Of a stretch of 12,110 nt of DNA, positions 1 to 5,867 are shown piece after piece. This DNA comes from Planctomycetota bacterium. GTDB lineage: Bacteria > Planctomycetota > Phycisphaerae > Phycisphaerales > SM1A02. The position numbers and the translations under genes are program-made. The first letter of the stretch is position 1. Every line of letters begins with the position of its first letter. The notes beneath the pieces were generated by a model. That model was not told the origin of the DNA. It ran no database searches and saw only the letters and a program-made list of their open reading frames with translations. Where the stretch lies: contig JADFGE010000045.1 in the NCBI GenBank assembly GCA_022567855.1, forward strand, positions 1-12,110. The letters run 5' to 3'.

Positions 1-654
1 GGCTTGCTTCAGTTTTTCTACAGGATCGATGTTGTTGGCTGACTTGGCGAGCTCAATCGACGTGAGGCCGTCGTCGGTTTTGACCATTGGATCGGCGCCG
101 TGTTGAAGAAGTGTTTGGGTCGTCGGGCAGTCGTTGTGCGTGACGGCAGCGTGGAGTGCGGTCCATCCGCCTTGTTGCTTGGTGTTGGGATCGGCGCCGG
201 CTTCCAGGAGCATCTTGACAATTTCGGCCGAACGCGACGCAGCGGCGCTATGTATGGGGAACACTCCGCCGAAGGCTGCGACCGCAACACTGACATCAGC
301 GCCGGAATCCAAGAGGAGTTTGGCGGCCTCGGTCTGTCCGAAAAAGCACGCCAGGTGCAGCGGACGAGCGCCATCGGACGCTTCAGCGTTGGCCAGCGTC
401 GCGTCATTGTCGAGCAACGTTCGTAATCGTTCGAGTTGGTCGGTGGCGGCAGCGTCGAAGATGTCCAGCACAGTGGCAGTATTCAGTATGCGATCAGCGA
501 TTTCACGCTGCTGGTTGTACAGGGCGGTCAGGACGGCCGAGATGCCTTGATCGTTTCGTGCGGCCGCGAGTTTGGGTTGCTGCGTGAGCAGCGTGTCCAC
601 GGCCGAGGCGTCACCTTTCGCGATCGCATCAAAGAACGCTTGTGCCTGATCCAT
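1..654 (-). CDS. Ankyrin-repeat protein (partial, 3' end beyond window)
   Basis: The minus frame is open from ATG 654-652 to the window edge: 218 residues with no stop yet, so the C-terminus is missing. Ankyrin repeats are visible from about residue 5. The clearest are at about 97-129 (motifs RPLHLAC and AAKLLLDSGADV), 131-163 (IHSAAA, IVKMLLEAGADPN) and 164-197 (GWTALHAA, LLQHGADP). Two degenerate repeats precede them, at 4-35 and 63-95. There is no signal peptide or membrane segment, so it is probably cytoplasmic. Ankyrin repeats bind other proteins; no enzymatic domain is visible and the partner is unknown. The start is supported by a GGAGGGAG ribosome-binding sequence about 8 nt upstream. 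The gene diverges from the MarR-family gene, and the dyad at 686-731 may control both. Confidence 0.85.
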   Translation of the reverse strand, partial: MDQAQAFFDAIAKGDASAVDTLLTQQPKLAAARNDQGISAVLTALYNQQREIADRILNTATVLDIFDAAATDQLERLRTLLDNDATLANAEASDGARPLHLACFFGQTEAAKLLLDSGADVSVAVAAFGGVFPIHSAAASRSAEIVKMLLEAGADPNTKQQGGWTALHAAVTHNDCPTTQTLLQHGADPMVKTDDGLTSIELAKSANNIDPVEKLKQA

Positions 655-685
655 GATTGAATCTCCCTCCATTTGATCCACCGCC

Positions 686-731
686 CTTGACATAGTTAGT
701 TAGCCTACATAACTTATGTGGCCATGTCAAG
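686..731. promoter_or_regulatory. Dyad-symmetric divergent promoter/operator between the ankyrin and MarR genes
   Basis: Perfect 8-bp arms CTTGACAT (686-693) and ATGTCAAG (724-731) face each other. Each contains a consensus TTGACA -35 box pointing inward. With 17-nt spacers the -10 positions are TAACTT (710-715, plus) and TAGGCT (707-702, minus). Both match TATAAT at only 3 of 6 positions. Inside lies a second, imperfect dyad, AGTTA (698-702) and TAACT (710-714). MarR proteins usually bind short palindromes in their own divergent promoter region, so autoregulation is the natural inference. The symmetry is seen in the sequence; promoter and operator function is inferred. Confidence 0.5.
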
Positions 732-796
732 CATGTCTAGGAGAAAAAAGGGTGGGGTTGGTGAGGGTGCATCCGGTCGCGCGTCGACCGATCATC

Positions 797-922
797 GTGA
801 TAGGGGTGGTTCTCATCGCGCACAAGGGAATCGTCTTAGTGGAAGTGGTCGTCGTGATGCGGGTGGTCCTCATCGCGCGGGTGGTCGTCGCGGCGCGGGT
901 AGTCCTCGTCGCGGCGGCGGTG
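797..922. repeat. Degenerate 18-bp tandem repeat upstream of the MarR domain
   Basis: Four adjacent 18-mers are clear at 851-868, 869-886, 887-904 and 905-922. Three share a GCGGGTGGTC-like right half (third copy GCGGGTAGTC). More decayed copies extend left to about 797. Read on the plus strand in the MarR frame, the stretch gives an Arg/Gly-rich peptide with six-residue periodicity (GRRDAG, GPHRAG, GRRGAG). Read on the minus strand it gives an Asp/His-rich peptide (RRDDHP, RDEDHP, HHDDHF). No start codon supports a minus-strand gene. The stretch is either the 5' leader of the MarR gene or a disordered N-terminal extension of it. Confidence 0.6.
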
Positions 923-942
923 CAACAAAGACTCGTGGACGG

Positions 943-1386
943 ATGAATCGACGTAACGTCGCCGATCGACTTCATTCCGCAGCGATACATCTCTTGCGGA
1001 CAGTCCGCAAGACGGACACCGCCATTGGGATCAGCCCGGCGAGACTGTCCGCCCTTTCGGTCTTGGTGTTCGGTGGGCCGCGGTCGTTGCGTGAACTGGC
1101 CGAAGCTGAACAGGTGACGGCCCCAACCATGAGCAGAATCGTCGCCGGCTTGGAATCCGATGGTTTTCTTTCGCGGAGGGCTGACAAGCACGATCAGCGG
1201 GCGATCCAGCTTCGCGCCACCGTCAAGGGGAAAGCCGCCCTTGAACGTGGCCGTCGGTTGCGCATCGAATCCCTTGTGAAGCTGTTGCGATCGGCATCCA
1301 AGGATGAGCTCGCGACGCTCTCCCAAGCCGCGCAGCTCATCGAAGGGGCGGTCGCAGCGCAAGAGCGGGGCTCGCGACGACCGTGA
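943..1386 (+). CDS. MarR-family winged-helix transcriptional regulator
   Basis: From ATG 943 the product is 147 residues, the usual MarR length. The N-terminal helix (1-25) would serve dimerisation. A winged helix-turn-helix follows: SLRELAEAEQ (48-57), recognition helix APTMSRIVAGLESDGF (60-75), and a wing around RRADKHDQRAIQLRAT (78-93) with the family's Asp and Arg residues. C-terminal dimerisation helices run from about 97 to 141. The frame is also open upstream, with starts at GTG 718, ATG 724 and ATG 733. These would add 70-75 residues of low-complexity Arg/Gly sequence from the tandem repeat. Neither 724 nor 943 has a good ribosome-binding site. I prefer 943 because the MarR fold begins there, but a transcript starting near 722 could be leaderless from ATG 724. 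The ligand and targets are unknown; the divergent ankyrin gene is the obvious candidate target. Confidence 0.85.
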   Translation: MNRRNVADRLHSAAIHLLRTVRKTDTAIGISPARLSALSVLVFGGPRSLRELAEAEQVTAPTMSRIVAGLESDGFLSRRADKHDQRAIQLRATVKGKAALERGRRLRIESLVKLLRSASKDELATLSQAAQLIEGAVAAQERGSRRP

Positions 1387-1469
1387 CGGGCGGATTCCAC
1401 AAATCACGCAGGTATTTGGCAATAATGGAGTGGCTGAATTCGGTTGGTGTCCCGTATTAGACTCTAGAG

Positions 1470-1495
1470 CCCGGAACATTCCGGGAAATTCCGGG
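1470..1495. promoter_or_regulatory. CCCGGAA palindrome with an extra half-site upstream of the beta-propeller gene
   Basis: CCCGGAA (1470-1476) and TTCCGGG (1479-1485) form a perfect 16-bp palindrome with a 2-nt centre. A third half-site, TTCCGGG, follows at 1489-1495, ten bases after the second. The short centre argues for a protein-binding site and not an RNA hairpin. It lies 58 nt before the ATG of the propeller gene and just after a weak TATTAG (1455-1460) that could be a -10 box. No regulator is identified. Confidence 0.35.
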
Positions 1496-1553
1496 GGCGG
1501 GGGCGTTGAACGGGCTCACGACCGCCACGACCCCCCAGAAGAAGGAAAGACGA

Positions 1554-2636
1554 ATGAATACTTTCAGAGCACAAGTTCTAGTCCTGTTTGCAACGGTTTT
1601 CTTCGCCGCCGCGTCGTCTCTCGGCCAGACGACAACACGGCCCAGCGCCCAGGCCGACCCTGGAACCGGGACATTGATTGTGTTGAACAAAAACGGGGCG
1701 TCCGCTTCGTTGCTCGATCGGGCGACCGGCGAGGAGTTTGCCCGGCTGGACGTCGGCACAGGTCCGCATGAGGTGGCGGTGTCTCCAGACGGAAGGATCG
1801 CGGTCGTAGGCAACTACGGCGGGCGAGAACCCGGCCATACGCTCAGCGTGATCGATCTGGCCGCGCAGCGTGTGGTCAAGACGATCGATCTTGTGCAGTT
1901 CCACCGGCCGCACGGGATTGTGTACATGCCGGACGGTGAGCGCGTCGTCGTGACCGCGGAAGCCGAGCGGAAATTGCTCGTCGTGAATATCAATCGCGGC
2001 GAAGTTGAACTGGTGATCGACACCGGCGCGGAGGGCAGTCACATGGTTGTGATATCGCCGGATGCGAAGCGCGCGTATGTGTCCAGCATGGGATCGGGCT
2101 CGATGACGGTGATCGACTTGGTCAACGGCGAGCGCATCAAGATCGTTCAGACCGGCCAGGGCGCTGAAGGCATGGATATTTCACCGGATGGACGGGAAGT
2201 CTGGGTTGCCAACAACCGTGCTGACACGATTAGTGTGATTGACACAGTTTCATTGGAAGTCGTGGCGACGCTCAAATGTGCGACGTTTCCCATTCGGCTG
2301 AAATTTACGCCCGATGGGGAGCGCGTGCTGGTGTCGAATGCGCGCAGCGGTGATGTAGCGGTATTCGACGCGGTTAGCCGGGACATTGTGAAGCGCATTG
2401 AGATGGCCAAGGGATGGCAGCCGCCGGCCGATGCGGACGGCAGTGTGTTTAGCCAAGGCCCGGTGCCGATTGGGATTTTGATTCCGCCGGATGGGAAGCA
2501 CGCGTATATAGCAAACACGAATGTGAATCGGGTGACGGTGATCGATCTTGAGACGTTGGCAATCACCGGCCGATTGACGGCGGGATTGCGCCCGGATGGT
2601 CTTGCGTATTCGCCGCTGGTGCTGGCTGTAGATTAG
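1554..2636 (+). CDS. Secreted YVTN-type beta-propeller protein
   Basis: The product is 360 residues from ATG 1554, preceded by the purine-rich ribosome-binding stretch AAGGAAAG about 7 nt away. A TTG at 1506 in the same frame is less likely, because the signal peptide starts at the ATG. Residues 1-25 form a signal peptide with hydrophobic core VLVLFATVFFAAA and probable cleavage near SLGQ. The rest is a series of roughly 40-45-residue beta-propeller blades marked by SPDG-like turns at 77, 126, 168, 210, 253 and 311. Each turn is followed by strands such as VWVANN, AYIANTN and the repeated (T/L)(V/I)SVID. This is the YVTN/lactonase-like propeller class. No catalytic residues can be assigned. 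Related proteins act as periplasmic or surface binding scaffolds, and some bind metals or nitrogen compounds, but nothing here fixes a ligand. It is probably monocistronic. Confidence 0.85.
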   Translation: MNTFRAQVLVLFATVFFAAASSLGQTTTRPSAQADPGTGTLIVLNKNGASASLLDRATGEEFARLDVGTGPHEVAVSPDGRIAVVGNYGGREPGHTLSVIDLAAQRVVKTIDLVQFHRPHGIVYMPDGERVVVTAEAERKLLVVNINRGEVELVIDTGAEGSHMVVISPDAKRAYVSSMGSGSMTVIDLVNGERIKIVQTGQGAEGMDISPDGREVWVANNRADTISVIDTVSLEVVATLKCATFPIRLKFTPDGERVLVSNARSGDVAVFDAVSRDIVKRIEMAKGWQPPADADGSVFSQGPVPIGILIPPDGKHAYIANTNVNRVTVIDLETLAITGRLTAGLRPDGLAYSPLVLAVD

Positions 2637-2638
2637 CT

Positions 2639-2710
2639 GGGTGCCATGCTTCATCCCGGTCCTCCGGGGGGAAGCATGCTTCGCCCGAAGCGGGTCGAAG
2701 CATGGCACCC
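2639..2710. repeat. Palindromic intergenic repeat between convergent genes (possible two-way terminator)
   Basis: GGGTGCCATGCTTC (2639-2652) and GAAGCATGGCACCC (2697-2710) are perfect 14-bp inverted arms. Between them GAAGCATGCTTC (2671-2682) is itself a 12-bp palindrome made of the same GAAGCATG core. The element starts 3 bp after the propeller stop codon and ends 25 bp before the CYTH stop codon, so it fills the space between two convergent genes. It could stop transcription from both sides, although there is no T-run. The reused core suggests a dispersed repeat family. Confidence 0.65.
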
Positions 2711-2735
2711 GCTCACGGATCAGTGAAGACGCAAG

Positions 2736-3272
2736 TCAACGCAGCTTCCCCGCACGAACGGCCAACCTGTAGCTTCGGTACTCCGCCTCTTCGGTGACCT
2801 CGCGCACGAGGACCGCTGCCAGCCAATCCGGAAGTGTCACCTTCGTTTCGGGCGTGGGTAGCTCGATCTCAGCCATCACCACATCCATGTTGTCGAAGTC
2901 GTCGATGGCCCAAAGGTGTTCGCCGACGGTGACGAAGTAGCGGATTTTCGACAGGCGTCGGCCCTCGGTTCGCGGCCAGAGTTGATCGAACTCCGGCTGA
3001 GAAATTGTGCGTTCGGTCTCCTGGCGAACGAGCCCCGTGCCGCGCTTGATCGTGTGGGTGTAGATGACCGAGCCGTCGTGTTTGACCGTGCGGCGGAGCC
3101 GACCTTCGAGTTGATGCTCGACGTCGGTCGCCGTGGGATCGGGCAGGTAGCCTTGCTCAAGGCGATAGACCAGAACGTCAGCCGGAAAGGCGGGCAGGCG
3201 GTCCAAGAGGTAGACGCGCTCGATTTCGAGCCCGGAGGCATTCAGCTCGGGTGGATCTGATTGAGGCGGCAT
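2736..3272 (-). CDS. CYTH-domain protein (triphosphate tunnel family)
   Basis: The product is 178 residues from ATG 3272. The frame is open to 3392, but the domain starts only after the ATG used here. The CYTH fold is recognisable throughout: EIERVYLL (16-23), GRLRRT (57-62), YTHTIKRG (71-78), RQETERTIS (83-91), GRRLSKIRYFV (104-114), WAIDDFD (121-127), MAEIEL (133-138) and C-terminal YRSYRLA (165-171). CYTH proteins bind triphosphate-containing substrates in a beta-barrel tunnel and include class IV adenylate cyclases, thiamine triphosphatases and inorganic triphosphatases. The signature is ExExK; here the Lys position is Val20, so activity or specificity may differ. No CHAD domain is fused. 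There is no clear ribosome-binding site. The gene diverges from nuoD across 118 bp. Confidence 0.82.
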   Translation of the reverse strand: MPPQSDPPELNASGLEIERVYLLDRLPAFPADVLVYRLEQGYLPDPTATDVEHQLEGRLRRTVKHDGSVIYTHTIKRGTGLVRQETERTISQPEFDQLWPRTEGRRLSKIRYFVTVGEHLWAIDDFDNMDVVMAEIELPTPETKVTLPDWLAAVLVREVTEEAEYRSYRLAVRAGKLR

Positions 3273-3321
3273 CGTGATAGATTGCAAATGTAGTGGAAAG
3301 GGCGGCGGCGCGTTCGACGTG

Positions 3322-3350
3322 CTGACGGAGGCGACGCGGGTCCGTATACT
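3322..3350 (+). promoter_or_regulatory. Putative sigma-70-type promoter for the nuoD-F block
   Basis: A -35-like CTGACG (3322-3327) is separated by 17 nt from a -10-like TATACT (3345-3350). They match the consensus boxes at 4 of 6 and 5 of 6 positions. Transcription would begin near 3357, leaving a leader of about 34 nt before ATG 3391. This is the best promoter candidate in the gap between the divergent CYTH gene and nuoD. Confidence 0.45.
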
Positions 3351-3390
3351 GCCCGACTTGGTGAAGGATGTCACGAACTGAGCCGCTCCC

Positions 3391-4680
3391 ATGCCCTACA
3401 CGCTCACACCCGATGAAGGCTACGACGTCGACGTGGAATCCACGGCGTACCTCGATGACCACGTGGACGCGCCGGATCGGTGGGTGCTGAACTTCGGCCC
3501 GCAGCACCCAGCCACGCACACGACGCTGCGGATCGTGCTGGAGTTGGACGGCGAGCGGGTGGTTCGGGCCACGCCACACATCGGGTATCTGCACTCGGGC
3601 TTCGAGAAGCTGGCGGAGCATCACGATTACAACCAATATGTCTGCACCGTCAGCCGAATGGATTACATTTCGCCGATCGTCAACGACATCGCCTGGCATC
3701 ATGCGGTGGAGACGTTGTTCGGCATCGACCTGACGCCGCGGTGCAAGGTCGTGCGGACGATCCTGGCGGAGCTGGGTCGTATCCAGAATCATCTGCTGTG
3801 CGTGGGAGCGGCGGCGCTGGACCTTGGCGCGTTCACGGGCTTTCTCTACGGGTTCAACGAGCGCGAGTTCATCTACGACATCATGGACTACATTTCAGGG
3901 CAGCGGTTCCACCCGGATTGGACGCGGGTGGGCGGAGCGATGCGCGACATTCCCGATGACGACGTGTTTCGGCGAATGGTGCGCGAGTTCATCGACGTTC
4001 GGCTCCCCAAAGCGATGAAGGACATCGAGACGCTGTTGAATCGCAACCGGATCTTTGTTGACCGGCTGCGCGGGGTGGGGGCAATTACCAGAGACGACGC
4101 GATCGCCTGGAGTCTGACGGGCCCGATCGCGCGGGCGGCGGGCGTTCGGCGTGATCTGCGCAAGGACGAGCCCTACCTGTGTTATGCCGACAACTGGGAC
4201 GGGCAGGGTGCGGATGCGGTGCAGTTTTCGGTGCCGATCGCTCAAGATGGCGACTGCCTGAGCCGGTACCTGGTTCGCTTGGAGGAGTTGCGGCAATCGC
4301 GGCGGATCATCGATCAGTTGATCGATAACATTCCCCAGGGGCCGATCGACACCTTCGCCGACGCCAAATATTGCGTGCCCGACAAGGCGGATGTGTACGC
4401 GTCGATCGAATCGACGATCCAGTTGTTTGAGATTTTCATGACCAACCGCGGCTGGGATGCGCCGATCGGCGAGGCGTACGGCGCGATCGAATCACCCAAC
4501 GGCGAGCTGGGGTTTTACATCGTCGCCGACGGGTCGAAGTGCGCCTGGCGGGCGAAGACGCGACCGCCGTCGTTTATCCACTTTCAGATCTTTCCCAAGC
4601 TGCTGGAAGGTCACCAACTGGCGGACGTGGTGGCGGTGCTCGGGTCGCTGAACATCATCGCCGCCGAGCTCGATCGGTGA
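3391..4680 (+). CDS. nuoD: NADH-quinone oxidoreductase subunit D (complex I 49-kDa-type)
   Basis: The product is 429 residues, normal for a NuoD not fused to NuoC. NuoD sits at the junction of the peripheral and membrane arms of complex I and forms much of the quinone pocket. Hallmarks are FGPQHPATH (35-43), HIGYLHSGFEKLAE (63-76), SRMDYISP (88-95), the ALDLGA motif with its conserved Asp, and a C-terminus ending ELDR, as is typical. Two changes stand out. HPxTHG reads HPATHT (39-44). The position equivalent to the quinone-contacting Tyr (Tyr108 bovine, Tyr87 Thermus), seven residues after the conserved Tyr80, is Thr86 by gapless alignment from memory. The gene opens the nuo block; nuoA-C are not upstream. 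No ribosome-binding site is seen within 15 nt. A 216-bp spacer with a palindromic repeat separates it from nuoE. Confidence 0.95.
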   Translation: MPYTLTPDEGYDVDVESTAYLDDHVDAPDRWVLNFGPQHPATHTTLRIVLELDGERVVRATPHIGYLHSGFEKLAEHHDYNQYVCTVSRMDYISPIVNDIAWHHAVETLFGIDLTPRCKVVRTILAELGRIQNHLLCVGAAALDLGAFTGFLYGFNEREFIYDIMDYISGQRFHPDWTRVGGAMRDIPDDDVFRRMVREFIDVRLPKAMKDIETLLNRNRIFVDRLRGVGAITRDDAIAWSLTGPIARAAGVRRDLRKDEPYLCYADNWDGQGADAVQFSVPIAQDGDCLSRYLVRLEELRQSRRIIDQLIDNIPQGPIDTFADAKYCVPDKADVYASIESTIQLFEIFMTNRGWDAPIGEAYGAIESPNGELGFYIVADGSKCAWRAKTRPPSFIHFQIFPKLLEGHQLADVVAVLGSLNIIAAELDR

Positions 4681-4691
4681 GAAGAGGGAGA

Positions 4692-4866
4692 TTCACCGCA
4701 GAGACGCTGAGATCGCAGAGAAGAGAATTAAAAGTAGGAGTGGCCAGAAGTTGAAGATGAAGAACATGGCAATGATCGAGTGCGTCCGAGCAATACAGGC
4801 AAATTCTCTCTGCCCATTCCACTTCTACTTCGTCCTGTCTCTGTGTCCTCTGTGCCTCTGTGGTGA
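4692..4866. repeat. Imperfect palindromic element (MITE-like) between nuoD and nuoE
   Basis: The left arm begins CACCGCAGAGACGC (from 4694). The right arm, read in reverse complement from 4866, begins CACCACAGAGGCAC. The similarity continues inward as CAGAG-rich sequence and then as AAGTAGGAGTGG (4732-4743) against AAGTAGAAGTGG (reverse complement of 4819-4830). Arms are about 48-52 bp around a roughly 75-bp centre. The CACCACAGAGGCACAGAG type of repeat recurs, to my knowledge, in intergenic regions of many environmental bacterial genomes. No clear target-site duplication is visible. It nearly fills the nuoD-nuoE spacer and could form a large hairpin in the transcript. Confidence 0.65.
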
Positions 4867-4896
4867 TATCTTCAAGACCTGAACTCGGACTCATTC

Positions 4897-5424
4897 ATGG
4901 CCTGGAAAACGAAACCATCCGCGACGATTGAGATCCAAAGGCGTCCTGAGCCGTACTTGACGCAGGAAATGCAGGCGCGTTACACGGCTGAGCTATTGCC
5001 GCGGTACGAGACGAAGCACGCGTCGCTGTTGCCGATACTGAACGACGTGCAGGATCGCTACGGCTGTGTCGCGTACCAAGCGATGATCGAGATCGCCCAG
5101 TTCCTGGAACTCAAACCGGCCGACGTGCTGGATACCGCATCTTTCTATGAGGCGTTCACGACGGAGCCGGTGGGGAAATACGTGATCGGCATCTGTCAGT
5201 CCGTCGGCTGCGAGATTTGCGGACACCAGGCGATCCTCGATCATGTTCGCAACAAGCTCGATCTCGAGCCGCACGAGACGACCGAGGACGGCAAGTTCAC
5301 GCTGCTGACGCTGGAGTGCCTCGGATCGTGCGACACGGCGCCGGTGGCCCTGATCAACGACGACCTGCACGAGAACCTGACGATCGAAAAGCTCGATCAA
5401 ATACTGGAAAGTCTTCCTGACTGA
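4897..5424 (+). CDS. nuoE: NADH-quinone oxidoreductase subunit E (24-kDa-type, 2Fe-2S)
   Basis: The product is 175 residues, close to the family norm. An N-terminal helical region (about 22-95) contains LLPILNDVQDRYG and the motif DVLDTASFYEAFTTEPVGKY. A thioredoxin-like 2Fe-2S domain follows, with ligands C100 and C105 (CQSVGC) and C141 and C145 (CLGSC), the standard CX4C and CX3C arrangement. C108 is an additional cysteine close to the cluster. NuoE pairs with NuoF in the NADH-dehydrogenase tip of complex I and holds cluster N1a. No ribosome-binding site is evident before ATG 4897. The 216-bp gap after nuoD is unusual for subunits of one complex. Confidence 0.95.
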   Translation: MAWKTKPSATIEIQRRPEPYLTQEMQARYTAELLPRYETKHASLLPILNDVQDRYGCVAYQAMIEIAQFLELKPADVLDTASFYEAFTTEPVGKYVIGICQSVGCEICGHQAILDHVRNKLDLEPHETTEDGKFTLLTLECLGSCDTAPVALINDDLHENLTIEKLDQILESLPD

Positions 5425-5434
5425 GATTATTTCG

Positions 5435-5455
5435 CCGGCGGGCTTGCCCCGCCGG
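5435..5455 (+). other. GC-rich hairpin after nuoE
   Basis: CCGGCGGG (5435-5442) and CCCGCCGG (5448-5455) form a perfect 8-bp stem with a 5-nt loop, starting 10 nt after the nuoE stop. There is no T-tract, and the next gene begins 31 nt later. It is therefore more likely an RNA-stabilising or attenuating hairpin, or a short dispersed repeat, than a full terminator. Confidence 0.5.
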
Positions 5456-5486
5456 GGGCGGAGCCGGTGATGTGGTCGATGGGACA

Positions 5487-5699
5487 ATGTCGGTTGAGAA
5501 AAAGACATCCCTGATGCGGAATCTCGGCGCGTTCTTCGGACATATTGTCAGAGCCGTCAAGACCGATCCGCGTGAGAAGAAGACCGTTGTTCGCAAGACC
5601 GTTGAAGAAGAAACGCACGGCGACATCACGTTACGTCGCACAACGATTGAGGAAATCGAGTTCAAGGACCGTGATACGTCAAAGAATGCCGACCGATGA
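5487..5699 (+). CDS. Small hypothetical protein encoded between nuoE and nuoF
   Basis: The product is 70 residues from ATG 5487. I do not recognise the family. It is strongly charged: an amphipathic N-terminal stretch, MRNLGAFFGHIVRAVKTDP (10-28), is followed by a KK-rich turn and a region with alternating residues that looks beta-like, KTVVRKTVEEETHGDITLRR, then TTIEEIEF. There is no signal peptide, no transmembrane helix and no cysteine. Alternative starts are GTG 5472, which has a GGAG 8 nt upstream, and ATG 5514, which begins at MRNLG. It lies in the same direction as nuoE and nuoF, 62 bp after nuoE, so co-expression and a complex I accessory or assembly role are possible. That role rests on position alone. 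Confidence 0.6.
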   Translation: MSVEKKTSLMRNLGAFFGHIVRAVKTDPREKKTVVRKTVEEETHGDITLRRTTIEEIEFKDRDTSKNADR

Positions 5700-5723
5700 G
5701 AGATGATTCCATTTGAACGATGA

Positions 5724-5752
5724 CCCGCGGGTATATCCCGATGAAATCGGGA
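5724..5752 (+). other. Short palindromes before the nuoF heptamer array
   Basis: CCCGCGGG (5724-5731) is an 8-bp palindrome. TCCCGAT (5736-5742) and ATCGGGA (5746-5752) form a 7-bp stem with a GAA loop. They lie 25-53 nt after the small gene. With no following T-tract, a terminator is not supported. They may be repeat debris or RNA structure. Confidence 0.4.
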
Positions 5753-5783
5753 CGGCTATCAAGGAATAAGTCTCCTGCGATCA

Positions 5784-5853
5784 CCCTAACCCCTAATCCC
5801 TAACTCCTAACTCCCGACCCCTAATCCCTAACTCCTAACCCCTGACTCCTGAC
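5784..5853. repeat. Telomere-like heptamer array upstream of nuoF
   Basis: Ten uninterrupted 7-bp units fit the pattern YCCYRAY. They are mostly CCCTAAC, CCCTAAT or TCCTAAC, with TCCCGAC, CCCTGAC and TCCTGAC variants towards the right. The array ends 14 bp before the nuoF start codon. The minus strand carries repeated GGG and GGGG runs spaced by TTA-type loops, so it could fold as a G-quadruplex. The nuoF leader would be C-rich and almost free of G, which may explain the lack of a Shine-Dalgarno sequence. Confidence 0.8.
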
Positions 5854-5867
5854 CCCTTCCACCACCC

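Noticed and set aside
727..1479. Minus-strand open frame of about 250 codons across the MarR gene
   Set aside because: It is antisense to a well-recognised MarR domain. Its translation is Thr/Arg-rich from the tandem repeat and resembles no family. GC-rich coding sequence often leaves the opposite strand open.
1387..1553. MarR and beta-propeller genes as one operon
   Set aside because: They are 167 bp apart, with a palindromic site and a possible -10 box between them, and no shared function is evident. Separate transcription is more likely.
4757..4882. Small plus-strand frame of 41 residues between nuoD and nuoE
   Set aside because: Its second half is simply the CTCTGTG-type repeat translated (FVLSLCPLCLCG). 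It has no ribosome-binding site and lies inside the palindromic element.
5784..5853. Heptamer array as a true telomere or CRISPR
   Set aside because: It is internal, only 70 bp long, with 7-bp units and no spacers, and is flanked by ordinary genes on both sides.
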